From Pseudotabrizicola sp. (GTDB lineage: Bacteria; Pseudomonadota; Alphaproteobacteria; Rhodobacterales; Rhodobacteraceae), in the NCBI RefSeq assembly GCF_030656345.1, contig NZ_JAUSNR010000026.1, positions 248,001 through 312,000 of the forward strand: 64,000 nucleotides of DNA. The letters run 5' to 3'. Below, piece after piece: positions 34,406 to 43,005 of this stretch. Under the pieces are notes generated by a model that was given only the letters and a program-made list of their open reading frames with translations, was not told the origin of the DNA and made no database searches. A program made the position numbers and the translations under genes. The number at the start of each line of letters is the position of its first letter. Position 1 is the stretch's first letter.

Positions 34406-35284
34406 ATGCGGTCATCATTCCTCGCAGAAACTCTATGGAGTTCTTCACTGCAGCAGGCTGACCTTCCGCGAGTAAGAGATTTTCTGGAGAACAATGGCTT
34501 TCAAAGCATTGACGTGGCTTTAACACCACCGCAGAAAGTTCACGCCACTCGAGTTCGGTGGTCTACCTATTACGATGCGACAGGTCATTGCATCTCACAG
34601 AATTACAGTACGCCAATTCCAGTTGGTTCGATGTTTCTAAAGTTGACTTTCAATTATGACAGCGTCGATGCGCGCGACGCTGGGCGTATTCAAAACGTCC
34701 TTGTGGCAAACGCATTACGCATGATGTTTGGGGTGCCTATTGCCCGCGAGCTTGTTCTCGTGAGGCACGCCGAACTCGATTGTCATGGAAAGTCCATTAT
34801 CTTTGATATCTCAGACGTTGGCTTTGCTTCAGCATTCGATGTCCAAAACCTCAACACATACGATAGTCCACCTATAGAAGAAGCGAAGCTACGCCCCATG
34901 CCGCTTGAAGCGTCAACGCTGCTGGACAGTGCTTTCGCCCAACGCTATCCTTATGAGCGCTTCATCCTGATGTGGCTTGCATTCGAGGCGGTAATCCACA
35001 CCCATTCAGGTGGTGGAAGTAATGGAAAAAAACGCCACCGTTACTTTTATAAAGAACTCGGTTCGCAGGTCGCAAGTGAAGAGGTGAAAAGAATTTTTAA
35101 AATCAGGAATGATACCTTTAAGGAAGGACGACTTAATGATGTCAATTTTGATCAGATGTGCTGGTCACTATACGCTGCTTTGCAGTTAGCCATGATGGAA
35201 GACTGCCCGCAAAGGACCGCTTATCTAGCGGGATACGAGGACTATATCAAAACACAGGCGAATGTGGTGGCCAACCACTTTTAA
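34406..35284 (+). CDS. AT-rich orphan protein, unknown function (weak HEPN-like C-terminus)
   Basis: A 292-residue protein I do not recognise. It is soluble, with no signal peptide or membrane helix. The C-terminal third (about 185-285) is helical with FILMWLAFEAVIHTH followed by VKRIFKIRNDTFKEG. The latter resembles the RN-x(n)-H segment of HEPN/ApeA-like domains, but the His is replaced by Lys, so any RNase activity is doubtful. Base composition differs sharply from its neighbours: 29/60 G+C in 34441-34500 and 21/60 in 35041-35100, against 45/60 in 33481-33540. AGGAGG lies 13 nt before the ATG, slightly far. It is flanked by short repeats. Recent transfer is likely. Confidence 0.7.
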   Translation: MRSSFLAETLWSSSLQQADLPRVRDFLENNGFQSIDVALTPPQKVHATRVRWSTYYDATGHCISQNYSTPIPVGSMFLKLTFNYDSVDARDAGRIQNVLVANALRMMFGVPIARELVLVRHAELDCHGKSIIFDISDVGFASAFDVQNLNTYDSPPIEEAKLRPMPLEASTLLDSAFAQRYPYERFILMWLAFEAVIHTHSGGGSNGKKRHRYFYKELGSQVASEEVKRIFKIRNDTFKEGRLNDVNFDQMCWSLYAALQLAMMEDCPQRTAYLAGYEDYIKTQANVVANHF

Positions 35285-35368
35285 ATCGATCAATCGGTAG
35301 ATAGTTTTTCAAACCGTACGCCCACATGTTTGCATCTTAAGTATTCAATGTCCGCAAGGCTAGCCCCC

Positions 35369-36244
35369 TCACCCCGCCGCCTTTACCACCCCCCGCGCCT
35401 GATAGGCGCGCTGGATCATCGCGGCCATTTCCAGCACTGCCGGGCTGTGCACCGGGTCGGCGACATACAGGTTCACCTTCATCCGTTTCAGGTCGGGCAA
35501 GGCTCCGCCATGGCTGATCCGCTCCACATAGGGCGGCTCTGATCCGGCCAGCACGGTATGCACGGCAAGGTCGGCGCTCACACTCGCCTCAATCGTGCGG
35601 GTGCTGTCGCTTTCCACCGCCATCTGCCAGGGCACCCCCGCCCGATCCAAAGCCGCCTGCACACCCTGCCGGAAGATGCAGTTGTGTTCATAGGCCAGCT
35701 TCAGCGGCCGCCCCTTCCACGCCACACCGCCCGGCGCGCCGACCCAGACCAGCGGCAGCTCGGCCAGCGTCACCCCACCCGGATCAACCGTGTCTTCGGT
35801 GGTCAGGATGATGTCGCACTCACCACGCCCGAACTGCGCCTTCAGCACCCGGGTAAAGGACGAAATAAGCGACACCTTCATCCGCGGAAAGGTCCGTGCG
35901 AAATGCTGCAACACCTGCGGGATCACCGGATAGACAATGTCGTGCGGTACCCCCAGCACCACCTCACCCTCATGCGGGTCGCGAGTCAGCCGCCCCATCA
36001 CCTCGTCGTTCAAGGCCAGCATCCGCCGCGCATAGCCCAACAGCTGCTCCCCCGCCGCCGTCAGCGCCACCTGCCGGCCGGAACGGTCCAGCACCTCGAC
36101 CCCCAGCATCTCTTCCAGCCGCTTGATCTGCATCGACACCGCCGATTGCGTCAGGTTCAGAAAGCCCGAGGCCCGCGTCACCCCGCCCGCATCCGCCACC
36201 GCCACGAAAGACCGCAACGCGGTCAGGTCCAGATTGCGCGCCAT
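35369..36244 (-). CDS. LysR-family transcriptional regulator
   Basis: A 291-residue LysR protein: DNA-binding domain LDLTALRSFVAVADAGGVTRASGFLNLTQSAVSMQIKRLEEMLGVEVLDRSGRQVALTAAGEQLL, then a type 2 periplasmic-binding fold (GEVVLGVPHDIVYPVIPQVLQHF). Its closest named relatives by appearance are LrhA/HexA-like regulators. ATG at 36244 has AGGA 8 nt upstream; an in-frame ATG at 36277 is the longer option. It is divergent from the DUF1127 gene (131 bp), a possible target. The effector is unknown. Confidence 0.88.
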   Translation of the reverse strand: MARNLDLTALRSFVAVADAGGVTRASGFLNLTQSAVSMQIKRLEEMLGVEVLDRSGRQVALTAAGEQLLGYARRMLALNDEVMGRLTRDPHEGEVVLGVPHDIVYPVIPQVLQHFARTFPRMKVSLISSFTRVLKAQFGRGECDIILTTEDTVDPGGVTLAELPLVWVGAPGGVAWKGRPLKLAYEHNCIFRQGVQAALDRAGVPWQMAVESDSTRTIEASVSADLAVHTVLAGSEPPYVERISHGGALPDLKRMKVNLYVADPVHSPAVLEMAAMIQRAYQARGVVKAAG

Positions 36245-36375
36245 ATCACAAATCCTGATGTGAGGCTTCAAAACCATTCACTTTCCTAATGTCTGTGATT
36301 CGGCTATCTGAGGCAAGTGATTTGAGAACGCCGCGCGCTTCGTCACCACTGATGATGACCCTGAAAGGAAAGACC

Positions 36376-36618
36376 ATGTTTGCCTCGCTCCACACCGCAA
36401 CGCTCGCCACCCGGCGCGTGCAGTCGGCTGGCAGCGCCCCGCGCCTTTGGACGCTCGTGCGCGCAGGCCTTGCCGCGCACCGCCAGCGCCAGTTCCTCGC
36501 CCGGCTCGATGACCGCACCCTCGCCGATATCGGCCTCACCCGCGATCAAGCCGTATCCGAGGCGCAGCGCCCGATGTGGGACATTCCGGCCAACTGGAAC
36601 AACCGCATTCTGGCCTGA
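36376..36618 (+). CDS. DUF1127 small protein
   Basis: An 80-residue protein with a C-terminal DUF1127 (YjiS-like) motif: RQFLARLDDRTLADIGLTRDQAVSEAQRPMW. The N-terminal half is variable and basic. Small DUF1127 proteins in alphaproteobacteria can bind RNA and affect phosphate or carbon metabolism. AAAGGAAAG precedes ATG 36376; the longer frame to 36289 is promoter DNA. Confidence 0.8.
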   Translation: MFASLHTATLATRRVQSAGSAPRLWTLVRAGLAAHRQRQFLARLDDRTLADIGLTRDQAVSEAQRPMWDIPANWNNRILA

Positions 36619-36778
36619 TACCGGCACCTGCCGGCCCGTATTGCAGAAATGTCAGGTTTTAGGCATCGCTGCGGGGCGGAAATCCTTGAAATCAGCCGCC
36701 ACCTTCCCGATATTGAACCCATAAATCCTGCGCGGACAAACCGCGCGGGGCACGGGGTCAATATTCGGAGGCTTTCAC

Positions 36779-37501
36779 ATGGCTGACTATACAACGATCC
36801 GTACAGCCGGCGCAGGTGTACGCACCGCCCAGCTGGACGAGGGCCTTCGCGCCCACATGAACAAGGTTTACGGGCTGATGTCCGTCGGCATGGCGCTGAC
36901 GGGTGGCGTCGCCTGGGCTGTCGGCACCAATGACGCGATGCTCGGGGCCATCTTCGGCACGCCGCTGAAATGGGTCGTGATGTTCGCGCCGCTGATCATG
37001 GTCTTTGCCTTCAGCGCGATGATCAACAAGCTGTCGGCCGCTGCGGCACAGCTGTTTTTCTACACCTTCGCGGCGCTGATGGGCCTGTCGATCAGCTTCA
37101 TCTTCGCGGTCTATACCGGCGTGTCGATCGCACAGACCTTCTTTGCCACCGCGATCGCCTTCGCCAGCCTGTCGCTTTACGGCTACACGACGAAACGCGA
37201 TCTGTCGGGCATGGGCACCTTCCTGATGATGGGCCTGATCGGCCTGATCGTGGCGTCGGTCGTCAACATCTTCATGGGCTCGTCCGCGCTGCAATTCGCC
37301 ATCTCGGTGATCGGTATCCTGATCTTTGCCGGCCTCACCGCCTATGACACGCAAAGCATCAAGAACGAATATGTGCAGCACGCTGCATCGATGGATGAAG
37401 AATGGCTCGGCAAATCCGCCATCATGGGTGCGCTGCGGCTGTATCTCGACTTCATCAACATGTTCATGTTCCTGCTGTCGTTCATGGGCAACCGCGAATA
37501 A
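36779..37501 (+). CDS. Bax inhibitor-1/YccA family membrane protein
   Basis: A 240-residue integral membrane protein with seven hydrophobic segments and the BI-1 family hallmarks: N-terminal cytoplasmic stretch (LDEGLRAHMNKVYGLMSVGMALTGGVAW), YTFAALMGLSISFIF, and the C-terminal GLTAYDTQSIKNEY and ALRLYLDFINMFMFLL with the conserved Asp residues of the pH-sensitive calcium-leak site. YccA in E. coli modulates the FtsH protease. GGAGG precedes the ATG. It is a single gene ended by a strong terminator. Confidence 0.92.
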   Translation: MADYTTIRTAGAGVRTAQLDEGLRAHMNKVYGLMSVGMALTGGVAWAVGTNDAMLGAIFGTPLKWVVMFAPLIMVFAFSAMINKLSAAAAQLFFYTFAALMGLSISFIFAVYTGVSIAQTFFATAIAFASLSLYGYTTKRDLSGMGTFLMMGLIGLIVASVVNIFMGSSALQFAISVIGILIFAGLTAYDTQSIKNEYVQHAASMDEEWLGKSAIMGALRLYLDFINMFMFLLSFMGNRE

Positions 37502-37525
37502 CACCCCGGGTTCAGAACTACGACA

Positions 37526-37554
37526 GGGCCGCCTTTGGGCGGCCCTTTTCTTTT
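37526..37554 (+). terminator. Terminator after the BI-1 family gene
   Basis: GGGCCGCC (37526-37533), loop TTTG, GGCGGCCC (37538-37545), then TTTTCTTTT. Confidence 0.9.
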
Positions 37555-37595
37555 GGCATCGCTCCGGCCATCCTGCGCGGCAAAGGAGAACCGCC

Positions 37596-38072
37596 ATGCC
37601 CCACTTCCCGCTCGCCGACGCCCTGACCGACGAGTCAGACGGCACCGGCTCTCCCACTGGCCCCTACCGCGCGCATCTGCTGTCCGACACCGGCGGCCTG
37701 ACCCAGTTCGGTGCCTTTATCGAGCTCCTGCCGCCCGGCTCCGCCTCCTCAATCAAGCACTGGCACGCCAATGAGGATGAGATGATCCACATGCTGACCG
37801 GCGAGGTGACGCTGCAGGAGGGCGACACCTCCACAATCCTGCGCCCCGGCGACACCGCCACCTTCAAGGCAGGCATGGCCCTGGGCCATTGCCTGCACAA
37901 CCATAGCGATGCCGAGGCCCGCTATCTGGTGATCGGCACCCGTGGCGCGTCAGACGTGATCACCTACCCCGACCATGACCGCGTGCTGCACTTTACCCGC
38001 AGCCCGCTCCAGCGCCGCTATACCGACCTGCAGGGCCAACCCGCAGACTCGCCCTACCGCAAACCGGACTGA
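37596..38072 (+). CDS. Cupin-domain protein
   Basis: A 158-residue single-cupin protein: motif 1 KHWHANEDEMIHMLTGEVTLQEG and motif 2 LRPGDTATFKAGMALGHCLHNHSDAEARYLVIG carry the His/Glu metal ligands. The function of this subfamily is unknown; related cupins act as mannose-6-phosphate isomerase-like enzymes or sensors. AAAGGAGAACC precedes ATG 37596. Its last 19 bp overlap the convergent P-loop gene. Confidence 0.85.
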   Translation: MPHFPLADALTDESDGTGSPTGPYRAHLLSDTGGLTQFGAFIELLPPGSASSIKHWHANEDEMIHMLTGEVTLQEGDTSTILRPGDTATFKAGMALGHCLHNHSDAEARYLVIGTRGASDVITYPDHDRVLHFTRSPLQRRYTDLQGQPADSPYRKPD

Positions 38073-38587
38073 TCGCCAAAGCCGCGCACGAACCGCCGCA
38101 CATCGCGCGCGCCGGTCAGCCGCACCAGCCGCTTGCCCGCCGGGGCGCTGTCCCACAGCCGCTGAATGCCCGCGCGCGAGCTATGCCGCGTGCGCCAGAT
38201 AAACCGCCAGAACGGCAAGGTTTCGCGGTGAAAGCCCTCGGGGCACCCCTCTGGCAGATCGGGCCGGTTGCGGCCCTGAAACCGCACGGTGCGCCAGACC
38301 ACGCGCCAAAACCGCAGCGGCAGCGGCACATCGAGCCAGATCAGCATCTCGGCCCGCGCCAGCCGGTTGCGCCAGGTCGCCGAATGCCCGCCCTCGAAGA
38401 TCCAGACCTCACCGGCCTCCACCGCGTGGCACAGACGGGTCTTGTCGTCGCGCGCACGTTCCCGCCAGCCCGGCATCCAGTGGATATGGTCGATATGCAC
38501 CACCGGCAGCCCGGTCCTGGCCCCCAGCGCCCGCGCGAGGGTTGATTTGCCCGATCCCGGCTGTCCGACGATCATGATACGTTTCAT
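38054..38587 (-). CDS. P-loop NTPase, adenylate-kinase/FlaR-like
   Basis: A 177-residue protein with Walker A GQPGSGKSTLARALG at the N-terminus and a Trp-rich lid-like region (VVHIDHIHWMPGWRERARDD...EVWIFEGGHSATWRNRLARAEMLIWLD). It matches proteins annotated as DNA topology modulation FlaR or adenylate kinase-like; the acceptor is unknown. GCCATG-proximal ribosome site is weak. Its 3' end overlaps the cupin gene tail to tail. Confidence 0.8.
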   Translation of the reverse strand: MKRIMIVGQPGSGKSTLARALGARTGLPVVHIDHIHWMPGWRERARDDKTRLCHAVEAGEVWIFEGGHSATWRNRLARAEMLIWLDVPLPLRFWRVVWRTVRFQGRNRPDLPEGCPEGFHRETLPFWRFIWRTRHSSRAGIQRLWDSAPAGKRLVRLTGARDVRRFVRGFGDQSGLR

Positions 38588-38641
38588 GGCAAAATCCGCC
38601 GAAGGACCACCCCCGCCATCCGCCCCCTATACCCAAAACGC

Positions 38642-38663
38642 AAAAGGCCGCCCGAAGGCGGCC
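38642..38663 (-). terminator. rpmG terminator (UUCG tetraloop)
   Basis: On the minus strand, GGCCGCC (38663-38657), loop TTCG, GGCGGCC (38652-38646), then TTTT. It lies 24 bp past the rpmG stop. Confidence 0.85.
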
Positions 38664-38686
38664 CCCAGGCACAGGACAGCAAGATC

Positions 38687-38854
38687 TTACTTGATCTTGC
38701 CTTCCTTGTACTCAACATGCTCCCGCTTTACAGGGTCATATTTGCGGACCGTCATCTTTTCGGTCATGGTCCGGGCATTCTTCTTGGTGACATAGAAGTG
38801 CCCGGTGCCAGCCGTCGAGTTCAGACGGATCTTGATCGTCGCCGGTTTGGCCAT
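38687..38854 (-). CDS. rpmG: 50S ribosomal protein L33
   Basis: A 55-residue ribosomal protein, [20 protein letters not shown] at the N-terminus and [11 protein letters not shown] at the end. It has no cysteines, so it is the zinc-independent form. AGGAGA precedes the ATG at 38854 on the minus strand. A UUCG-type terminator follows. The gene lies just downstream (on the minus strand) of rnpB with a repeat-filled gap between. Confidence 0.95.
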   Translation of the reverse strand: MAKPATIKIRLNSTAGTGHFYVTKKNARTMTEKMTVRKYDPVKREHVEYKEGKIK

Positions 38855-39059
38855 AGTCGTCTCTCCTGCATCGGGGAAACACCGTTGCCCCGCGAAATCC
38901 TTGAAGCCCGCCTTTTACCCGTGCGCACCGCAGAGTCAACAGCCAAACGTGGTGCCCCCCGATCTTCTTGGGATATGGTAGAGCGCGCAAAGCGCGCGCA
39001 GACTTTTTTCTCGCCTCTGCGGCAGGCCGCAACCGGCTCGGGCGATGCGCGCCGCGCGG

Positions 39060-39146
39060 GGATATTTAAGAACAGATGACTGGCATTCATCTGTTCTTAA
39101 ATATCCTGGGGGTGAGGCGAAGCCGAGGGGGCAAAGCCCCCTTGCA
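39060..39146 (+). repeat. Oriented intergenic repeat, family B copy 3, with perfect 20-bp hairpin
   Basis: Arms 39060-39079 and 39087-39106 are perfectly complementary over 20 bp with a 7-nt loop (CTGGCAT). The core AAATATCC is at 39099-39106. GGGGGTGAGG and the hairpin GGGGGC (39127-39132)/GCCCCC (39136-39141) follow. It fills the 305-bp gap 38855-39159 together with a GC-rich stretch in which nothing else was recognised. Confidence 0.8.
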
Positions 39147-39159
39147 ACGCTGGCAAAGA

Positions 39160-39616
39160 ATGCGCGGATGGCCTGTAAGCCGGATTCTGTCCAAGGCCCC
39201 TGTCTTGCGATGGGCGCCTCTGGATGACCATTCCTCTGCCACATCTGTTACCAGATGCAGTCAAGCTGCCAACCCGGGCCTCTGGGCTGAAGCGTCCCTG
39301 TGGAGGTCTCTGCTGTCGCCGCAGGCTTGCACCATTGGCAGTCGCAGACCTTTCCACACAAGGCCCCTATTCGGCATTGCTCCGGGTGGGGCTTGCCGTG
39401 CCGGTCCTGTTGCCAGTCCCGCGGTGGGCTTTTACCCCACCGTTTCACCTGTTCCCTGTCAAGCGAGAGGCGAACCTCTCAAACAACAGGGAAGTCTGTT
39501 CTCTGTGGCGCTTTCCCTGGGGTTACCCCCGCCGGGGGTTACCCGGCACCCTTGCTTCATGGAGTCCGGACTTTCCTCGGGTGTTGCCACCCGCGGTCAT
39601 CCAGCCATCCGCGCGA
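39160..39616 (-). ncRNA. rnpB: RNase P RNA (type A)
   Basis: Catalytic RNA that matures tRNA 5' ends. On the minus strand the P1 helix forms between GCGCGGATGGCTGG (from about 39615) and GGCCATCCGCGC near the 3' end (about 39173-39162). The universal GAGGAAAGTCCGGACTCC block lies at 39577-39560 and its conserved 3' partner AGAATCCGGCTTACAGG at 39188-39172. About 456 nt, normal for alphaproteobacteria; ends are approximate. Open frames across this region are not genes. Confidence 0.95.
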
Positions 39617-39624
39617 GTTGGGGA

Positions 39625-40323
39625 TTACGCCTGCGCGGGCGGGGCGTCAACGCCAAAGCGTGTGGCAAGGTCAGCCGCCATGGCGGCATCCGCCGCCGTG
39701 ACCGGGCCGGTGGCAAAGGGCCGGAAGCGCCAGCGAAAGGCCCGCAGCACGATGTCTTCGGCCAAAGCCGGGTAGCCAAAGCGGCAGGCATGCGAGACGA
39801 AGTCGCGCGCCGCAGCGTCCCCGGTCAGCCCCGGCCAGACCGACAGACCCTGCCGCGCCAGCCGGTGCCAGTCAAAGCGCGGGCCGGGGTCGGATTTGCG
39901 GTGCGGCGCCATGTCGGAATGGCCGATCACCCGCTGCGGCGGGATTGACCAGCGCGCCATGATATCGACCAGCAGACCCTCCAGCGCCGCCATCTGCGGC
40001 GCGGGGAAAGGATGATTGCCGCGATTGTCCAGTTCGATCCCGATGGAGTGGCTGTTCACGTCCGTGACACCCGCCCATTCGCCGGCCCCGGCATGCCAGG
40101 CGCGCTGCGCCTCATCCACCAGCGCCTCTGTCCCGCCATGGCGTGAGATCAGCCAATGGGCCGAGACCTCTGCCCCGGGGTCACACAGCCGCGCGCGCGC
40201 GGCGCTGCAGCTCTCCATCGCGGTGTAGTGGATCACGATCAGCGACGGGCGCACCCCGCCGCGCCGGTCGCCGAAGTTCGGTGACGGCTGCTGCTCGCCG
40301 CTGCGCGACGACAGCCTGCTCAC
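39625..40323 (-). CDS. N-acetylmuramoyl-L-alanine amidase (AmpD/PGRP type)
   Basis: A 232-residue zinc amidase with His32 (VIHYTAM), Glu97 (IGIELDN), His135 (VIGHSDMAP), Lys143 and Asp145 (RKSDPG) matching the AmpD active site. It cleaves the MurNAc-L-Ala bond; as there is no signal peptide, it probably recycles anhydromuropeptides in the cytoplasm. GTG at 40323 overlaps the stop of the upstream lipoprotein gene (GTGA). A C-terminal extension of about 60 residues follows the catalytic part. Confidence 0.9.
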   Translation of the reverse strand: MSRLSSRSGEQQPSPNFGDRRGGVRPSLIVIHYTAMESCSAARARLCDPGAEVSAHWLISRHGGTEALVDEAQRAWHAGAGEWAGVTDVNSHSIGIELDNRGNHPFPAPQMAALEGLLVDIMARWSIPPQRVIGHSDMAPHRKSDPGPRFDWHRLARQGLSVWPGLTGDAAARDFVSHACRFGYPALAEDIVLRAFRWRFRPFATGPVTAADAAMAADLATRFGVDAPPAQA

Positions 40324-41051
40324 CGCAGCCGGTACGGGCTCGGGTCCCAGGTGCAGGCGTAGCCGTCGCCGTCGGGGTCAAGGCCCAGACGGTCGCGCTC
40401 CGGCCCGCCGCGTTCCAGAAACGCCTGCTGCGCCAGATCGGGCGAGGCGTAGGCCGCGCATTTCGCCGCCGCATTGCCCGCGCCAAAGCTCGACCGCTTG
40501 TACAGTTGCGTGCCGCGCGGATGGCTGGTGGCCAGTGCGTAATCCACAATGTTCGGCCCCTGTTCACCGCTCCGCACCGGCAAGGCACCGGGCTGAATCA
40601 CCTGATACTGGGCGCGGTTGCGGTCGATCCGGGCGCGGTCGCTTTCAATCGTCTCGCGGCTGGCAACCGCGTCAAAGTCGTTCTCGTCCGAGATCGCAGC
40701 CCCCCCGCCAAGGGTGGCAATCCGCGCCGCCTCGCCGGTTTCTTCGCGGATGCCCGCAGGCGCATTGCCGCGCGGCCGCGCAGCCGAGGTGTCAAACGAA
40801 TTCGCCCCGATCACCGATCCGGTCACCGGCCCACCGGCAGGCGCAATCCCGCCATCGGCCCTGTCAATCGCGGCACCGATCTGGTCGGGCGAAAACCCCG
40901 GCGTCACAATCGGGGCGCGCCCGGACGCGGCATCGCGGTCGCGCACATACGCGTTATAGTCCTGAAACCCGACCCCGGCCCCGCTGTCCGGCACCGCCGG
41001 CGCGCAGGCCGCAAGGGTCAATGGCAAAAGCAATAGCAGCGACACACGCAT
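40320..41051 (-). CDS. Lipoprotein with C-terminal excalibur-like motif
   Basis: A 243-residue predicted lipoprotein (lipobox LTLAAC). The middle is low complexity, rich in Ala, Gly and Asp. The C-terminus (CAAYASPDLAQQAFLERGGPERDRLGLDPDGDGYACTWDPSPYR) carries the DxDxDGxxC excalibur-type calcium loop. Function unknown. It overlaps the amidase gene by 4 bp, so a cell-envelope role is plausible. Confidence 0.8.
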   Translation of the reverse strand: MRVSLLLLLPLTLAACAPAVPDSGAGVGFQDYNAYVRDRDAASGRAPIVTPGFSPDQIGAAIDRADGGIAPAGGPVTGSVIGANSFDTSAARPRGNAPAGIREETGEAARIATLGGGAAISDENDFDAVASRETIESDRARIDRNRAQYQVIQPGALPVRSGEQGPNIVDYALATSHPRGTQLYKRSSFGAGNAAAKCAAYASPDLAQQAFLERGGPERDRLGLDPDGDGYACTWDPSPYRLR

Positions 41052-41088
41052 GATCAGTCAGACCCAGATTGAAGTTCAAACGCAGCGA

Positions 41089-42582
41089 TTACCACCATTT
41101 TGCCGGCTTGGCCACAAAGCCCGCCGCACGCTCCAGCACATAGGCGTGATTGAGCAGCTCGCCCTCCTGCCACGGCTGACCAATCAGCTGCAGCCCCAGC
41201 GGCAGCCCTTTGGCGTCCAGCCCCACTGGCACCGCCACCCCCGGCAGACCGGCCAGGTTCAGCGTCACGGTGAACACGTCGTTCAGATACATCTCCACCG
41301 GGTCCGCCCCGCCCTGTTCCCCCAGCCCAAAGGCCGAGGATGGCGTGGCCGGGGCCAGAATCGCATCGATTCCGGCCGCGAACGCCAGCTCGAAATCGCG
41401 TTTGATCAGGGCGCGCACCTTGCGGGCCCGGTTGTAATAGGCGTCGTAGAACCCGGCCGACAGCACATAGGTGCCCGCCATGATCCGGCGCTGCACTTCC
41501 GGGCCAAAGCCTTCGGCACGGGTTTTCTCATACATTTCGGTGATGCCATCGCCCTGCGCCAGCTTTGCGCGGTGGCCATAGCGCACCCCGTCATAGCGGG
41601 CGAGGTTGGATGACGCTTCCGCAGGTGCAATCACGTAATAGGTCGGCAGCGCATATTTCGCATGCGGCAGCGAGATATCCACAATCTCGGCCCCGGCATC
41701 ACGCATCATATCCATGCCGCGATCCCACAGCGCTGCAATCTCGCCCGGCATCCCGTCCAGCCGGTATTCGCGCGGAATGCCGATCTTCTTGCCACGGATA
41801 TCGCCGGTCAGCGCGCCTTCGAAATCCGGCACCGCCAGCTCGGCGCTGGTGGAATCCTTGGCATCATGCCCGGCCATCGCGCCCAGCATGATCGCCGCAT
41901 CGCGCACCGTCCGGGTCAATGGCCCGGCCTGATCCAGACTGGACGCAAAGGCCACCACGCCCCACCGGCTGACCCGGCCATAGGTCGGCTTGATCCCGGT
42001 AATCCCGCAGAACGCCGCGGGCTGGCGGATCGACCCGCCGGTATCGGTGCCCAGGGCGGCCAGACACAGATCGGCCGCCACCGCCGCCGCAGATCCGCCC
42101 GACGATCCGCCCGGCGTCAGCTTGCGGTCATCGACCTTCCACGGGTTCACCGCAGGGCCATAGCACGACGATTCGTTCGACGATCCCATGGCAAATTCGT
42201 CCATGTTCAGCTTGCCAAGGCAGACCGCGCCTGCATCCCACAGCTTGGTGGTTACCGTCGATTCGTACTCGGGCCGGAACCCGCGCAGAATGTTCGACCC
42301 GGCCTGTGTGGGCACGCCCTTGACCGCAAACAGATCCTTCACGCCGACCGGAATCCCGCACATGGCAGGCGCATCGCCACCCGCCAGCCGCGCATCTGCC
42401 GCCCGAGCCTGCTCCAGCGCCAACTCCGGCGTTTTGTGCACGAACGCGTTCAGCGCATCGCCCGCATCCATCGCCGTAAGACAGGCCATGGTCAGATCGA
42501 CCGCCGTCACCTCACCCTTGCGCAGCGCATCGCGCGCCGCTGCAATCGTCCAGCCATTTGCAGCCGTCATATCCGCGCTCAT
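41089..42582 (-). CDS. gatA: Asp-tRNA(Asn)/Glu-tRNA(Gln) amidotransferase subunit A
   Basis: Amidase-signature subunit of GatCAB that releases ammonia from glutamine to convert Glu-tRNA(Gln) or Asp-tRNA(Asn). In its 497 residues the Ser-cisSer-Lys triad region is intact: Lys82 in [21 protein letters not shown] near 158-168 and Ser184 in [12 protein letters not shown]. The ATG overlaps the gatC stop (ATGA). gatB is not in the window, as is common in this group. Confidence 0.96.
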   Translation of the reverse strand: MSADMTAANGWTIAAARDALRKGEVTAVDLTMACLTAMDAGDALNAFVHKTPELALEQARAADARLAGGDAPAMCGIPVGVKDLFAVKGVPTQAGSNILRGFRPEYESTVTTKLWDAGAVCLGKLNMDEFAMGSSNESSCYGPAVNPWKVDDRKLTPGGSSGGSAAAVAADLCLAALGTDTGGSIRQPAAFCGITGIKPTYGRVSRWGVVAFASSLDQAGPLTRTVRDAAIMLGAMAGHDAKDSTSAELAVPDFEGALTGDIRGKKIGIPREYRLDGMPGEIAALWDRGMDMMRDAGAEIVDISLPHAKYALPTYYVIAPAEASSNLARYDGVRYGHRAKLAQGDGITEMYEKTRAEGFGPEVQRRIMAGTYVLSAGFYDAYYNRARKVRALIKRDFELAFAAGIDAILAPATPSSAFGLGEQGGADPVEMYLNDVFTVTLNLAGLPGVAVPVGLDAKGLPLGLQLIGQPWQEGELLNHAYVLERAAGFVAKPAKWW

Positions 42583-42866
42583 TCCACCACCTTCGGCACT
42601 GCAAAGAACCCCTCACGCGCATCGGGCGCGTTGCGCAGAACCGCCGCCTGCTGGTTGCCGTCGCTGATCACATCGGCCCGGCGTTTCAGCCGCATCGGCG
42701 TGACACTCGTCATCGGCTCCATACCGTCCACATCCACATCCTTCAGCTGCTCCATGAACCCAAGGATCGACGACAGCTTTTCCGCCAGATCGGGCAGATC
42801 GCCCTCTTCCACCCGGATGCGGGACAGTTTCGCCACCTTGCGGGCAGTGTCGATGTCGATGGACAT
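42579..42866 (-). CDS. gatC: Asp-tRNA(Asn)/Glu-tRNA(Gln) amidotransferase subunit C
   Basis: A 95-residue belt-like subunit that stabilises GatA-GatB. The N-terminal [21 protein letters not shown] and [27 protein letters not shown] are typical, ending in the extended C-terminal tail ([25 protein letters not shown]) that threads between GatA and GatB. It is translationally coupled to gatA. Confidence 0.96.
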   Translation of the reverse strand: MSIDIDTARKVAKLSRIRVEEGDLPDLAEKLSSILGFMEQLKDVDVDGMEPMTSVTPMRLKRRADVISDGNQQAAVLRNAPDAREGFFAVPKVVE

Positions 42867-43005
42867 GGTTGGCCCCTTTCTTGCAATGTCCCGCCTCGTT
42901 TAGCCCCCCGCCTTGCAGCCTGCAAGCCCGGCAAACCACGTCTGGCCTTGCCAAAGGCCACCCGCGTGCTCAATTTCAGGATCACTCACATCAAGGAAGA
43001 CACCC

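Noticed and set aside
39076..39775. Plus-strand open frames between 39.1 and 39.8 kb
   Set aside because: They lie antisense to the RNase P RNA, whose conserved structure explains the sequence.
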